Assembly: GCA_900546105.1 (NCBI GenBank)
Contig: URBP01000034.1
Span: forward strand, 1-20,360
DNA from: an uncultured Collinsella sp.
Lineage (GTDB): Bacteria > Actinomycetota > Coriobacteriia > Coriobacteriales > Coriobacteriaceae
Direction of reading: 5' to 3'
Length of the DNA stretch: 20,360 bases
The position numbers and the translations under genes are program-made. Below the pieces are notes generated by a model. It was not told the origin of the DNA. It saw nothing but the letters and a program-made list of their open reading frames with translations, and did not search any database. Shown piece by piece: positions 8,088-16,114 of the stretch (positions are counted from its first letter, which is position 1; each line of letters starts with the position of its first letter).

Positions 8088-8121
8088 GTGTATATAACCG
8101 GTAAGCACAGTATATATACAC
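8088..8121 (-). promoter_or_regulatory. Candidate YtrA-type operator overlapping the GntR operon promoter
   Basis: GTGTATATA (8088-8096) and TATATACAC (8113-8121) form a perfect 9-bp inverted repeat with a 16-bp spacer. It lies 28 bases upstream of the GTG start. On the minus strand TTGCAT (8131-8136) and a TATATA box inside the right arm lie 16-17 bases apart, so the palindrome would cover the promoter -10. GntR/YtrA proteins bind such GTGTA/TACAC palindromes; binding here is inferred. Confidence 0.55.
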
Positions 8122-8184
8122 TATGCACAGTTATGCAAGAGGAAATGTGGAATAGCCTGCCAGTGTTGCGCTTACTTCAAAACA

Positions 8185-8403
8185 ATCTCAATCTGTAACA
8201 CCTAGGTCCGTTTTGGGTCGCTTGCTGTTACAGATTGAGATGTTATTTGCCCGCCTGTCTATTTGTCTCAATCTGTAACAGTAAGAGTCGATTTGGGCGG
8301 CTAGATGTTACAGATTGAGATTGTGCCGGCGGGCCTGCCAGTTTGTCTCGATCTGTAACAGGTAGGGGCTCAAAACCCGTCTTGCAGTTACAGATCGAGA
8401 CAA
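8185..8403. repeat. Three tandem hairpin repeats with an exact 80-bp period
   Basis: Unit 1 pairs 8185-8200 with 8226-8241 (16 bp, 25-base loop). Unit 2 pairs 8266-8280 with 8306-8320 (15 bp, 25-base loop). Unit 3 pairs 8343-8359 with 8387-8403 (17 bp, 27-base loop). The left arm contains CTCAATCTGTAACA (CTCGATCTGTAAC in unit 3) and the right arm its complement. Left arms end at 8200, 8280 and 8360, an exact 80-bp step. Loops of units 1 and 2 share about half their bases, centred on TTTGGG; the loop of unit 3 differs in its middle. No U run follows, so these are not terminators. The array fills most of the gap between the GntR operon promoter and prfC; the remaining bases 8404-8485 show nothing distinct. 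Confidence 0.9.
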
Positions 8404-8485
8404 TCCTTGAGGCGGCTGCCCGGTGCACAGCGAGCTCGGCTAATGAATTTGTCCTGATAGGTGCCCTATGGCGGGGTTTCGCGGC

Positions 8486-8491
8486 TACAAT
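8486..8491 (+). promoter_or_regulatory. Candidate -10 box for prfC
   Basis: TACAAT lies 48 bases upstream of ATG 8539. No strong -35 hexamer is correctly spaced. It is the best -10 match between the hairpin array and prfC. Confidence 0.4.
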
Positions 8492-8538
8492 GGTGCGGTT
8501 ACAACGACGTAATGCACTCAATACAAGAAAGGATCCGC

Positions 8539-10152
<1,614 letters not shown>

Positions 10153-10157
10153 CGCAC

Positions 10158-10193
10158 CGGCGCGGTGGCCCTGTGGGGCTGCCGCGCCGTTTG
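10158..10193 (+). terminator. Intrinsic terminator after prfC
   Basis: A 14-bp stem (10158-10171 with 10176-10189, two wobble pairs) with loop TGTG, very GC-rich, starts 6 bases after the prfC stop. It is followed by a short weak T stretch (TTTGCTT). Confidence 0.7.
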
Positions 10194-10194
10194 C

Positions 10195-10223
10195 TTGCCT
10201 GATGCCGTGTGAGCGGCTATCAT
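10195..10223 (+). promoter_or_regulatory. Promoter for the VUT-SDR unit
   Basis: TTGCCT (10195-10200) and TATCAT (10218-10223) are separated by exactly 17 bases. Transcription would begin near 10230, giving a leader of about 80 bases that includes the preQ1-like structure. The -35 abuts the prfC terminator. Confidence 0.6.
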
Positions 10224-10252
10224 ACCCACCGTCGCCTCAAGACCGAGACGTC

Positions 10253-10302
10253 CGAGCAGTTCGGGTCCGATATCCTGCTCGTTAAACCTAAAACCAAAGG
10301 AG
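10253..10302 (+). promoter_or_regulatory. Candidate preQ1-class riboswitch in the leader of the VUT gene
   Basis: P1 is a perfect 7-bp stem, CGAGCAG (10253-10259) with CTGCTCG (10275-10281). The loop begins TTC and ends in C10274, directly before the 3' strand of P1, where class I preQ1 aptamers have the ligand-reading cytosine. An A-rich tail GTTAAACCTAAAACCAAAGG follows and runs into the ribosome binding site AAAGGAG (10296-10302). Loop bases GGT (10264-10266) can pair with ACC at 10293-10295 to form the second helix of an H-type pseudoknot. The downstream gene is a queuosine-precursor transporter homologue. The loop is longer than in known type I examples, so this is a candidate, not a certain match. 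Confidence 0.5.
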
Positions 10303-10308
10303 TACATA

Positions 10309-11031
10309 ATGATCAAGAAGGTCATGGAGGACTACAAGGTCCTGTTGCGGAGCATTCCCGCGGCAACGGTTTCGCTGTTTTTCGTGAGCGTCATCATGAT
10401 GAACCTGCTGGCCAACAAAGAACTCATCAGCCTGCCGTATCTGGCACTCGATTGCGGCTTTGTGGTGAGCTGGGTCTCGTTTTTGTGCCAGGACATGATC
10501 TGCAAGCGCTTTGGCGCCAAGGCATCCATCAAAATCTCTATCCTCGCGCTGCTGGTCAACTTGGCCGTGAGCCTGTGCTTTTGGGCATGCTCGCTCACGC
10601 CCGGCATGTGGGGCGCTTACTACGACACGGGCATGATCGAGGTCAACAACGCCCTTAACGCCACCATCGGCGGCACCTGGTACGTGGTGCTGGGCTCTTC
10701 GCTGGCAATGCTCGTCTCTGCCGTGGTTAACTCCACGCTCAACCAGTCGCTCGGCCGTATGCTCAAAAAGAATAACTTTGCGAGCTTTGCCTTCCGTTCC
10801 TATGTGTCCACGGGTGTTGGCCAGTTTATCGACAACTTGGTCTTTGCCATTGTGGTGAGCCACACGTTCTTTGGTTGGACCTGGGTGCAGGTTCTTATGT
10901 GCTCGCTGACCGGCGCTGTCGCCGAGCTGCTGTGCGAGGTCTTCCTGAGCCCCGTGGGCTACAAGGTCGTGCGTGGCTGGGAGCGCGAGAATGTGGGCGC
11001 CGAGTACCTCGAGCGCCACGCAACCGCCTAA
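10309..11031 (+). CDS. VUT family protein, probable queuosine precursor transporter
   Basis: The 240-residue membrane protein has about six helices (roughly 18-35, 45-61, 73-94, 124-144, 170-190, 195-214). The segment FRSYVSTGVGQFIDNLVF at 162-179 is the typical VUT/YhhQ motif, and DCGFVVSWVSFLCQDMICKRFG at 48-69 matches the early conserved loop. YhhQ of E. coli imports preQ0/preQ1 for queuosine synthesis in tRNA; the same role is inferred here and is supported by the preQ1-like leader. The ATG at 10309 follows AAAGGAG. The stop codon overlaps the ribosome binding site of the downstream SDR gene (TAAGGAG), so the two are co-transcribed. Confidence 0.88.
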   Translation: MIKKVMEDYKVLLRSIPAATVSLFFVSVIMMNLLANKELISLPYLALDCGFVVSWVSFLCQDMICKRFGAKASIKISILALLVNLAVSLCFWACSLTPGMWGAYYDTGMIEVNNALNATIGGTWYVVLGSSLAMLVSAVVNSTLNQSLGRMLKKNNFASFAFRSYVSTGVGQFIDNLVFAIVVSHTFFGWTWVQVLMCSLTGAVAELLCEVFLSPVGYKVVRGWERENVGAEYLERHATA

Positions 11032-11040
11032 GGAGCAAGT

Positions 11041-11721
11041 ATGCGGGTTTTGATCACGGGCGCTTCGGGCGGTATCGGAGCCGCGTGCGTGCAGCGCTTT
11101 TTGGACGAGGGCCACGAGGTCGTGGGCTTTGATCTGCTGCCGGCGGCGATCGAACACGAGCGCTACCGCCATCTGATTGTTGATGTCCGCGAGCCGGACT
11201 CGTTTCCAGTTGACCTTGAACCCCAGGTAATCGTGAACGTTGCCGGTGTACAGGATTCGGCCGACGACATCGCCGCCAACCTGTGTGGCACCATCAACGT
11301 GACCGAGCGCTACGCCTTTGTGGGGGAGGGGCTTGCTGCCAAGCCGGCGCCGGCTATCAAATCCGTGGTCAATGTGGGGTCGGCGAGCGGGCATACGGGG
11401 TCGGAGTTTCCTGCCTATGCTGCCAGCAAGGGCGGCGTTATCGCCTATACCAAAAACCTTGCAAACCGCCTGGCGCCGCAGGCCATCGCCAACAGTGTGG
11501 ACCCGGGCGGCGTTATCACACCGCTCAACCGTTGCGTGATGGAAGACGAACACCTGTGGAACCAGATTATGGAGCTCACGCCGCTTAAACGCTGGGCCAC
11601 CGCCCAAGAGATCGCCGAGTGGATCTACTTTGTGGGCGTGACCAACCGGTTTATGACCGGGCAGAGCCTGCTGATCGATGGCGGCGAGGCCGGCCGCACG
11701 CAATTTATTTGGCCCGAATAG
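11041..11721 (+). CDS. Short-chain dehydrogenase/reductase (SDR family)
   Basis: The 226-residue cytosolic oxidoreductase has the NAD(P)-binding TGASGGIG at 6-13, NVAG at 66-69 in place of NNAG, catalytic Ser114 (in NVGSASG) and the YAASK box with Tyr126 and Lys130. D31 at the end of the second strand (VVGFD) suggests a preference for NAD over NADP. The C-terminal GQSLLIDGG segment is typical of classical SDRs. Substrate is unknown; 2,3-dihydroxybenzoate dehydrogenase-like and other classical SDRs look similar. It starts 9 bases after the VUT gene with AAGGAG in the gap, and a strong terminator follows directly. A link to queuosine metabolism is possible from the operon but not supported by motifs. 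Confidence 0.9.
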   Translation: MRVLITGASGGIGAACVQRFLDEGHEVVGFDLLPAAIEHERYRHLIVDVREPDSFPVDLEPQVIVNVAGVQDSADDIAANLCGTINVTERYAFVGEGLAAKPAPAIKSVVNVGSASGHTGSEFPAYAASKGGVIAYTKNLANRLAPQAIANSVDPGGVITPLNRCVMEDEHLWNQIMELTPLKRWATAQEIAEWIYFVGVTNRFMTGQSLLIDGGEAGRTQFIWPE

Positions 11722-11722
11722 G

Positions 11723-11758
11723 AAACGCGCCCGATGGAAAGCTGTCGGGCGCGTTTTT
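11723..11758 (+). terminator. Intrinsic terminator after the VUT-SDR unit
   Basis: A perfect 12-bp stem (11723-11734 with 11745-11756) with a 10-base loop ends in five T residues. It lies one base after the SDR stop and before the convergent ung gene. Confidence 0.88.
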
Positions 11759-11771
11759 GATGTATCGATTT

Positions 11772-12497
11772 TTAGCCGAGGCAAGTCCAGTTGACGGGGG
11801 TCGAGCCGTGCTGTTCGAGTAACCGATTGGCAGCAGAGAAGGGGCGCGACCCCATAAAAGCGGGGAGTTCTGCCGTGGCACGGTTTGCCGAAAGCGGCGA
11901 GGGGTGCGTAGAGGCGAGGCAGAACTTGCCGCTTTCCTTGCCTGCGCCGGTCGCGGCGAGCTTGCCCTCGACCATCTGCTGGGCAAAACGGCCCCATGCC
12001 AAAAAGACGACCGGCTGGGGCAGCTGGCAGCAGCGTTCGATAACGTAGTCGGTGAGCGTGCCCCAGCCCAGTTTGGCGTGCGAGTTCGCGGCATGCTCGC
12101 GCACGGTGAGCGTAGTGTTGAGGAGCAGGACGCCCTGTTGTGCCCATGGGGTTAGGTCTCCCGTGGCGGGAATGGGGCAACCCAGATCGGCTTTGAGTTC
12201 CTTATAGATGTTGCGCAGGCTCGGCGGCAACTTGGTTTGCGTTGCGGGGACCGAGAACGACAGCCCCATGGCCTGGTTGGGCCCGTGATAGGGGTCTTGG
12301 CCCAAGATGACAGCCTTGACCTGGTCGGCCGGCGTGTAGGCGAGGGCATTGAGGATGTCGTCTTGTGCCGGGTAGATGGTCTGCTCGGCACGCAGAAGGG
12401 CGATGCGCTCGAGCAGCTGGTTCGTAGTGTCACGTACCGGCTGCGGCGCATCGCCCAACCAAGTTGCTATGTTGCGGTCGCGGGTTGCGGTGTCCAT
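11772..12497 (-). CDS. ung: Uracil-DNA glycosylase
   Basis: The 241-residue family 1 enzyme removes uracil from DNA as the first step of base excision repair. Signature motifs are GQDPYHGPNQAMGLSFSV at 66-83 with the water-activating Asp68, LLLNTTLTV at 124-132 and HPSPLSA at 198-204 with His198. Length is normal. The start follows AAAGGAGCCCC. It is convergent with the VUT-SDR unit. A -10-like TACAAT lies 35 bases upstream, so it probably has its own promoter and not one shared with the EamA gene behind it. Confidence 0.96.
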   Translation of the reverse strand: MDTATRDRNIATWLGDAPQPVRDTTNQLLERIALLRAEQTIYPAQDDILNALAYTPADQVKAVILGQDPYHGPNQAMGLSFSVPATQTKLPPSLRNIYKELKADLGCPIPATGDLTPWAQQGVLLLNTTLTVREHAANSHAKLGWGTLTDYVIERCCQLPQPVVFLAWGRFAQQMVEGKLAATGAGKESGKFCLASTHPSPLSANRATAELPAFMGSRPFSAANRLLEQHGSTPVNWTCLG

Positions 12498-12532
12498 GGG
12501 GCTCCTTTATGGCAGATGCTCTGTTGGCATCT

Positions 12533-12538
12533 ATTGTA
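12533..12538 (-). promoter_or_regulatory. Candidate -10 box for ung
   Basis: On the minus strand TACAAT lies 35 bases before the ung ATG. No good -35 is seen. The rest of the 12498-12585 gap shows no terminator for the upstream EamA gene. Confidence 0.4.
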
Positions 12539-12585
12539 AAGGCGCACCGGTTGCCTTTATGCCGCGGCTGCATGAAGAGCGGGGC

Positions 12586-13488
12586 CTACGAGACGTGCTC
12601 GGGTGCTCCTGCCATGCGAGTGTGCCCATGTGCGCGAAGGCGCGGAAGCTCGACGGTTGCCACCATGACGCCGCTGAGGATGAGTGCGGCGCCAAAGAAG
12701 GCGATGGGGCTCAGGACCTCGCCGACCAGGAAGAACGAGAAGACGGCGGAACAGACCGGCTCGAGCGAGAAGGCGAAGCCGGTGGTCTCTGCAGGTACGT
12801 GGGGCTGCACGAGCGTCTGGGTGATAAAGCCGTAGGCAGAGCAGATGAGTGCGAGCGCGACGACAACGACGATTTCGCTGGGCGTGCTGGGAAGCGTGAA
12901 GCCGCCAAAGGTGAATGCCGCGACGCCCGAGAACAAACCGCCGAAGCCCAGCTGCCAAACGCCCAGAGCCAGCGGATCGACTTCTTCGACAAACCGCTTG
13001 GCGACAATGATGTGTCCGGCGTAGACAAAGGCGGAGAGCAGCATGATGAGCGCGCCCGGGTTCAGGCTAGTGAAGTCGGCGCCCGAGAGCAGCAGCATGC
13101 CGCAGGTGACGATGGCGGTGCCGACGAGCACTTTGCGCTCGGGGGCACGGCGCAGCAGGGCGGCGTTGGCAAACGGCACGATCACGACCGTCAGGCTCTG
13201 CAAAAAGCCGGCAGTGGAGGCAGAGGTGAGGCTGGAGCCCAGGCACATGCAGGTGAGTTCGGTTGCCATAATGGCGCCGATGATGGCGGCGCGGACCATT
13301 AGGTCGCGGTTGATGCGGAACGCGCGCTTGTGGAAGAGCAGCAGGCAGGCCACAAAGGCGATGATGCAGCGCAACGCAACGATGCTCGTGGCGTTCATGC
13401 TGTCCATGCCGATCTTCATGAGGGGATACGAAAAGCCCCATGCGACGGGAACGGAAAATGAGAGCGCGATTGCTTTTTTGCGATCCAT
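12586..13488 (-). CDS. EamA-family (DMT superfamily) transporter
   Basis: The 300-residue protein has ten predicted membrane helices arranged as two EamA repeats (about 6-136 and 147-282). Repeat marks are VAWGFSYPLMKIG at 15-27, the Arg40-containing ALRCIIAF at 38-45, and LEPVCSAVFSFFLVGEVL at 242-259 in the second half. DMT proteins export or import amino acids and other metabolites; the substrate is not visible here. The start follows AAAAGGAGTCC. It is divergent from a LysR gene with a 158-base gap, the classic arrangement for a LysR-controlled exporter. Its ribosome binding site can be sequestered by a hairpin (13494-13526). Confidence 0.92.
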   Translation of the reverse strand: MDRKKAIALSFSVPVAWGFSYPLMKIGMDSMNATSIVALRCIIAFVACLLLFHKRAFRINRDLMVRAAIIGAIMATELTCMCLGSSLTSASTAGFLQSLTVVIVPFANAALLRRAPERKVLVGTAIVTCGMLLLSGADFTSLNPGALIMLLSAFVYAGHIIVAKRFVEEVDPLALGVWQLGFGGLFSGVAAFTFGGFTLPSTPSEIVVVVALALICSAYGFITQTLVQPHVPAETTGFAFSLEPVCSAVFSFFLVGEVLSPIAFFGAALILSGVMVATVELPRLRAHGHTRMAGAPEHVS

Positions 13489-13493
13489 GGGAC

Positions 13494-13526
13494 TCCTTTT
13501 GTTACAGAACGGTTTCGTAAAAAGGA
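13494..13526 (-). promoter_or_regulatory. Hairpin covering the ribosome binding site of the EamA gene
   Basis: In the EamA transcript TCCTTTT (13526-13520) pairs perfectly with AAAAGGA (13500-13494), which is the Shine-Dalgarno sequence, and TAC/GTA can extend the stem after a small bulge. Such a structure would hold down translation until opened. No known riboswitch class was recognised. Confidence 0.4.
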
Positions 13527-13568
13527 TTCTGCTCCCAGATGTTGATGTAGTAAAGCGAATGTATCTTC

Positions 13569-13587
13569 AGTATGATTAAGAAATACT
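13569..13587. promoter_or_regulatory. Candidate LysR-binding palindrome
   Basis: AGTAT (13569-13573) and ATACT (13583-13587) form an inverted repeat with a 9-base spacer, AT-rich and central in the divergent EamA/LysR gap. LysR proteins bind such imperfect dyads. No clear -35/-10 pair was settled for either gene. Confidence 0.35.
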
Positions 13588-13646
13588 AATGTAGGTAGAA
13601 AAAGCCCTGGCAAAACGATTTACGGCTATATCGATGTGGAGGCACG

Positions 13647-14513
13647 ATGGCATCGCGGTATCAGATTGTGTGTATGGTGGTCGATTGCGGCAGCCTGAAA
13701 CGCGCGGCTGACGAGCTGGGCTACACACAAAGCGCTGTGAGCCAGGCCGTCAAGGCGCTTGAGCGCGAGCTGGGTACCACGCTTATCGAGCGCGGCAAGC
13801 AAGGTGTCTCGCTTACGCGCGACGGCAAACAATATCTGCCGTATCTACGCCAGATCGTAACGGCCGAGGCCGAGCTCGAGGGCAAGCGTCAGGAGTTGTT
13901 GGGGCTTTCATCGACCGACATTCGCATTGCGACGTTTACCAACGTGAGTCGTACCGTGCTGCCGCGCGTGATCCGTGACTTTGGTGCGCTGCACCCGGGC
14001 GTACGCTTTACTCTCAAGCAGGGCGATTACACGCGCAACGCTCAATGGGTACACGATGGCGTGGTTGATTTTTGTTTTACGGCGCGCGGATTTACCGCTG
14101 GGCTCGAGAAGCGCGTGGTCTATCACGACGAGTTGGTGGCATTGCTGCCGGCCACGCATCCGCTGACGGCAAAGGAAAAGGTAACGCTCGCCGACCTGGC
14201 GTCCGAGCCGTTTGTGCTGCTGGATGAGGGCGAACAGAGCCTAGTACTCGATGCATTTGCAGCGCATGGGCTGTCGCCGCACGTGACGAGCGAGGTGACC
14301 GACGACTACACCATCATGGCGATGGTGGAGGAGGGCCTAGGCGTGAGCATGCTGTATCGCCGTACCGTCGAGGGCATGCAGACCGATATTCGCGTGCGTC
14401 CCATCGTGCATGCCCCCTCGCGCGACGTGGTGGCAGCCTGGCGCAGCTGGGACACCATGCCCATCGCCACGAGGCGCTTTATCGACTATATGAGCTCGCA
14501 TATTGTCAATTAA
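13647..14513 (+). CDS. LysR family transcriptional regulator
   Basis: The 288-residue protein has an N-terminal winged helix-turn-helix (about 3-60) with the typical GSLKRAADELGYTQSAVSQA followed by VKALERELG, and a two-lobe effector-binding domain from about 90 to 285. Length is normal. GGAGG precedes ATG 13647. It is divergent from the EamA transporter gene and convergent with the MATE gene. The usual LysR logic makes the EamA gene the probable target, perhaps with a substrate or related metabolite as co-inducer; that is inferred. Arg/Trp-rich C-terminal sequence is within normal variation. Confidence 0.93.
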   Translation: MASRYQIVCMVVDCGSLKRAADELGYTQSAVSQAVKALERELGTTLIERGKQGVSLTRDGKQYLPYLRQIVTAEAELEGKRQELLGLSSTDIRIATFTNVSRTVLPRVIRDFGALHPGVRFTLKQGDYTRNAQWVHDGVVDFCFTARGFTAGLEKRVVYHDELVALLPATHPLTAKEKVTLADLASEPFVLLDEGEQSLVLDAFAAHGLSPHVTSEVTDDYTIMAMVEEGLGVSMLYRRTVEGMQTDIRVRPIVHAPSRDVVAAWRSWDTMPIATRRFIDYMSSHIVN

Positions 14514-14540
14514 TGACTGGCGTGGCGTTGAGCGCGGTGT

Positions 14541-15923
14541 TTAGCGGGCTGTCGCTTTGGCTTGGGTGGCGCGATAGGTGCGGGCCGGGTGGCAGAGTAG
14601 TACCGCCACGACCATAAAGAACGCCGTGGTGCCCAGGCTGATGGGGTAGACCATCATGATGTTCGCAAAGGTGCGGAAGTGCGGGAACACGCAGAATACC
14701 CAATAGAAGCGGATGCCGCAGACACAGATCATGGTGATGAGGGCGGGCATGAGCGAGATGCCAAAGCCGCGCAGGTAGCCGGACATGTTTTCGTAGAACA
14801 TGCTAAAGGCGTACGCCGGGAAGATCGAGCACACGCGGATATAGCCGATTGAGACGATGTTGGGATCGCTGTTAAAGAGCGACAAGATTTCGCGCCCCAG
14901 GCCGACAATAACGATAATCGTGGTGAGTGCAACGATACCGCCTTCGACAAGGCAGACCTTGAGCGTTTTGGTGCAGCGGTCGATCTGGCGGGCACCGTGG
15001 TTTTGTCCCACAAAGGTGGTGCAAGCCTGGCTAAAGCTGTTGAGCAGGTTGTAGCACACGTACTCCAGGCTCATGGCGGCGCTCGATGCCGCCATGACTT
15101 CGGTGCCCAGGCTGTTGATGGCGGACTGGATGATGATGTTGGCGACGGCAAAGACGGCGCTTTGGATGCCGGCGGGCAGGCCGATCTTGACGATGCGCTT
15201 GAGGGCGACGGGGTCGATGGCCAGGTCGCGCGGGGTGACGCGGACGACGGAATCGGTCTTGAGCAGACGGACAAAGAGCGTCGCGGCGCTGACGGTGTAG
15301 GCGATGGCGGTGGCGATGGCGACGCCCGCGACGCCCCAGTGGAGTACGGGGACAAAGACGAGGTCCAGGCATATGTTGAGGACGGTGGACACGGCAAGCG
15401 CCTGCAGCGGCATGCGGGTGATGCCGACGGAGCGGAAGATCGCGGCCTCAAAGTTGTAAAGCAAAATCGAGGGCATGCTCAGCAAAAAGACGCGTAGGTA
15501 GAGTGAGGCGAGTGGCATGGTCTCGGCGGGAACGTTGAGCGCGGCGAGCATGGGCTCGGCAAAGATCTCGCCCAGGGCGATGACGACAAAGCCCACGAGC
15601 GCCATTAAAATCGAGGTATGGACGGCGCGTTTGACCATGTTCTGATCGTTGCGGCCGATAGCGTTGGCAATGACCACGTTGGAGCCAAGCGACATGCCGA
15701 TAAACAGGTTGAGCATAAGACTGGTAAGCGGAACATTGGAGCCGACCGCCGCCATGGCGAGGGTTCCCTGGTCGCCTGAGAAGTTACCGATGATGACCGT
15801 GGCGATGAGGTTCGATAGCTGCTCCAAGATGCTCGTGGCGGCCACGGGGAAGGCGAACAGGGGAATATTGCGCCACAGTGAGCCGGTGGTCATGTCAATG
15901 TGCTTGGACGCGGTATCAGTCAT
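14541..15923 (-). CDS. MATE family efflux transporter
   Basis: The 460-residue membrane protein has about twelve helices in two MatE repeats (about 18-180 and 240-410). The first repeat carries FPVAATSILEQLSNLIATVI and the segment SNVVIANAIGRNDQ at 81-94, and the second GLPAGIQSAVFAVANIIIQ, all typical of the bacterial NorM/DinF-like group. MATE proteins exchange Na+ or H+ for organic cations, drugs or metabolites; substrate is unknown. The chosen start has only a weak GAGAG site upstream. An alternative ATG ten codons later has none. It ends 27 bases from the LysR stop, with no terminator between. Confidence 0.93.
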   Translation of the reverse strand: MTDTASKHIDMTTGSLWRNIPLFAFPVAATSILEQLSNLIATVIIGNFSGDQGTLAMAAVGSNVPLTSLMLNLFIGMSLGSNVVIANAIGRNDQNMVKRAVHTSILMALVGFVVIALGEIFAEPMLAALNVPAETMPLASLYLRVFLLSMPSILLYNFEAAIFRSVGITRMPLQALAVSTVLNICLDLVFVPVLHWGVAGVAIATAIAYTVSAATLFVRLLKTDSVVRVTPRDLAIDPVALKRIVKIGLPAGIQSAVFAVANIIIQSAINSLGTEVMAASSAAMSLEYVCYNLLNSFSQACTTFVGQNHGARQIDRCTKTLKVCLVEGGIVALTTIIVIVGLGREILSLFNSDPNIVSIGYIRVCSIFPAYAFSMFYENMSGYLRGFGISLMPALITMICVCGIRFYWVFCVFPHFRTFANIMMVYPISLGTTAFFMVVAVLLCHPARTYRATQAKATAR

Positions 15924-15994
15924 ACGCTCTCAATCTCTAATATGCTTTTCCGTGCTTATTTGCGCAGACGATGATACTCCTAATGCAACCAGTC

Positions 15995-16045
15995 GGCACT
16001 TAGGGACGTTCCTTTTCTGCCGGCAGTTGGGGACACTCCTTGTCT
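15995..16045. repeat. Two direct repeats with GGGAC..TCCTT cores (REP-like)
   Basis: Two 24-base copies (15995-16018 and 16022-16045) match at 19 of 24 positions and are separated by three bases. A 10-bp palindrome CTGCCGGCAG spans the junction. The core resembles that of the palindrome at 3438-3493. ATGACTAG follows at 16051, as it does beside the first element. It lies between the divergent MATE and rlmA-like genes. Confidence 0.6.
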
Positions 16046-16070
16046 CCTCTATGACTAGGTGGGGAAGGCG

Positions 16071-16079
16071 TGCGACAAT
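16071..16079 (+). promoter_or_regulatory. Extended -10 promoter for the rRNA methyltransferase gene
   Basis: TGCGACAAT fits TGn plus a -10 hexamer and lies 35 bases before ATG 16115. The 19 bases 16061-16079 match 17 of 19 with 3505-3523 upstream of the potassium channel gene. Confidence 0.5.
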
Positions 16080-16114
16080 GGTGGGCGTTGTGTTGTTCGC
16101 GCTAAGGAGTTGCC

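Noticed and set aside
7657..8121. N-terminal extension of the ABC ATPase
   Set aside because: It overlaps the GntR gene in another frame, while ATG 7656 has a good ribosome binding site and starts the ATPase fold.
8185..8403. CRISPR array reading of the 80-bp repeats
   Set aside because: Repeats are inverted pairs forming hairpins, only three units exist, loops are partly alike, and there are no cas genes or leader.
10288..12180. Long open frame on the minus strand across the VUT, SDR and ung genes
   Set aside because: It is antisense to two genes and out of frame with ung, all three of which have clear family motifs and ribosome binding sites.
12376..13302. Long open frame on the plus strand opposite ung and the EamA gene
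   Set aside because: It is antisense to two confident genes and is rich in Asp, Gly and Glu without domains.
15924..16114. Insertion sequence in the MATE/rlmA gap
   Set aside because: No transposase frame or target duplication is seen; only short repeats are present.
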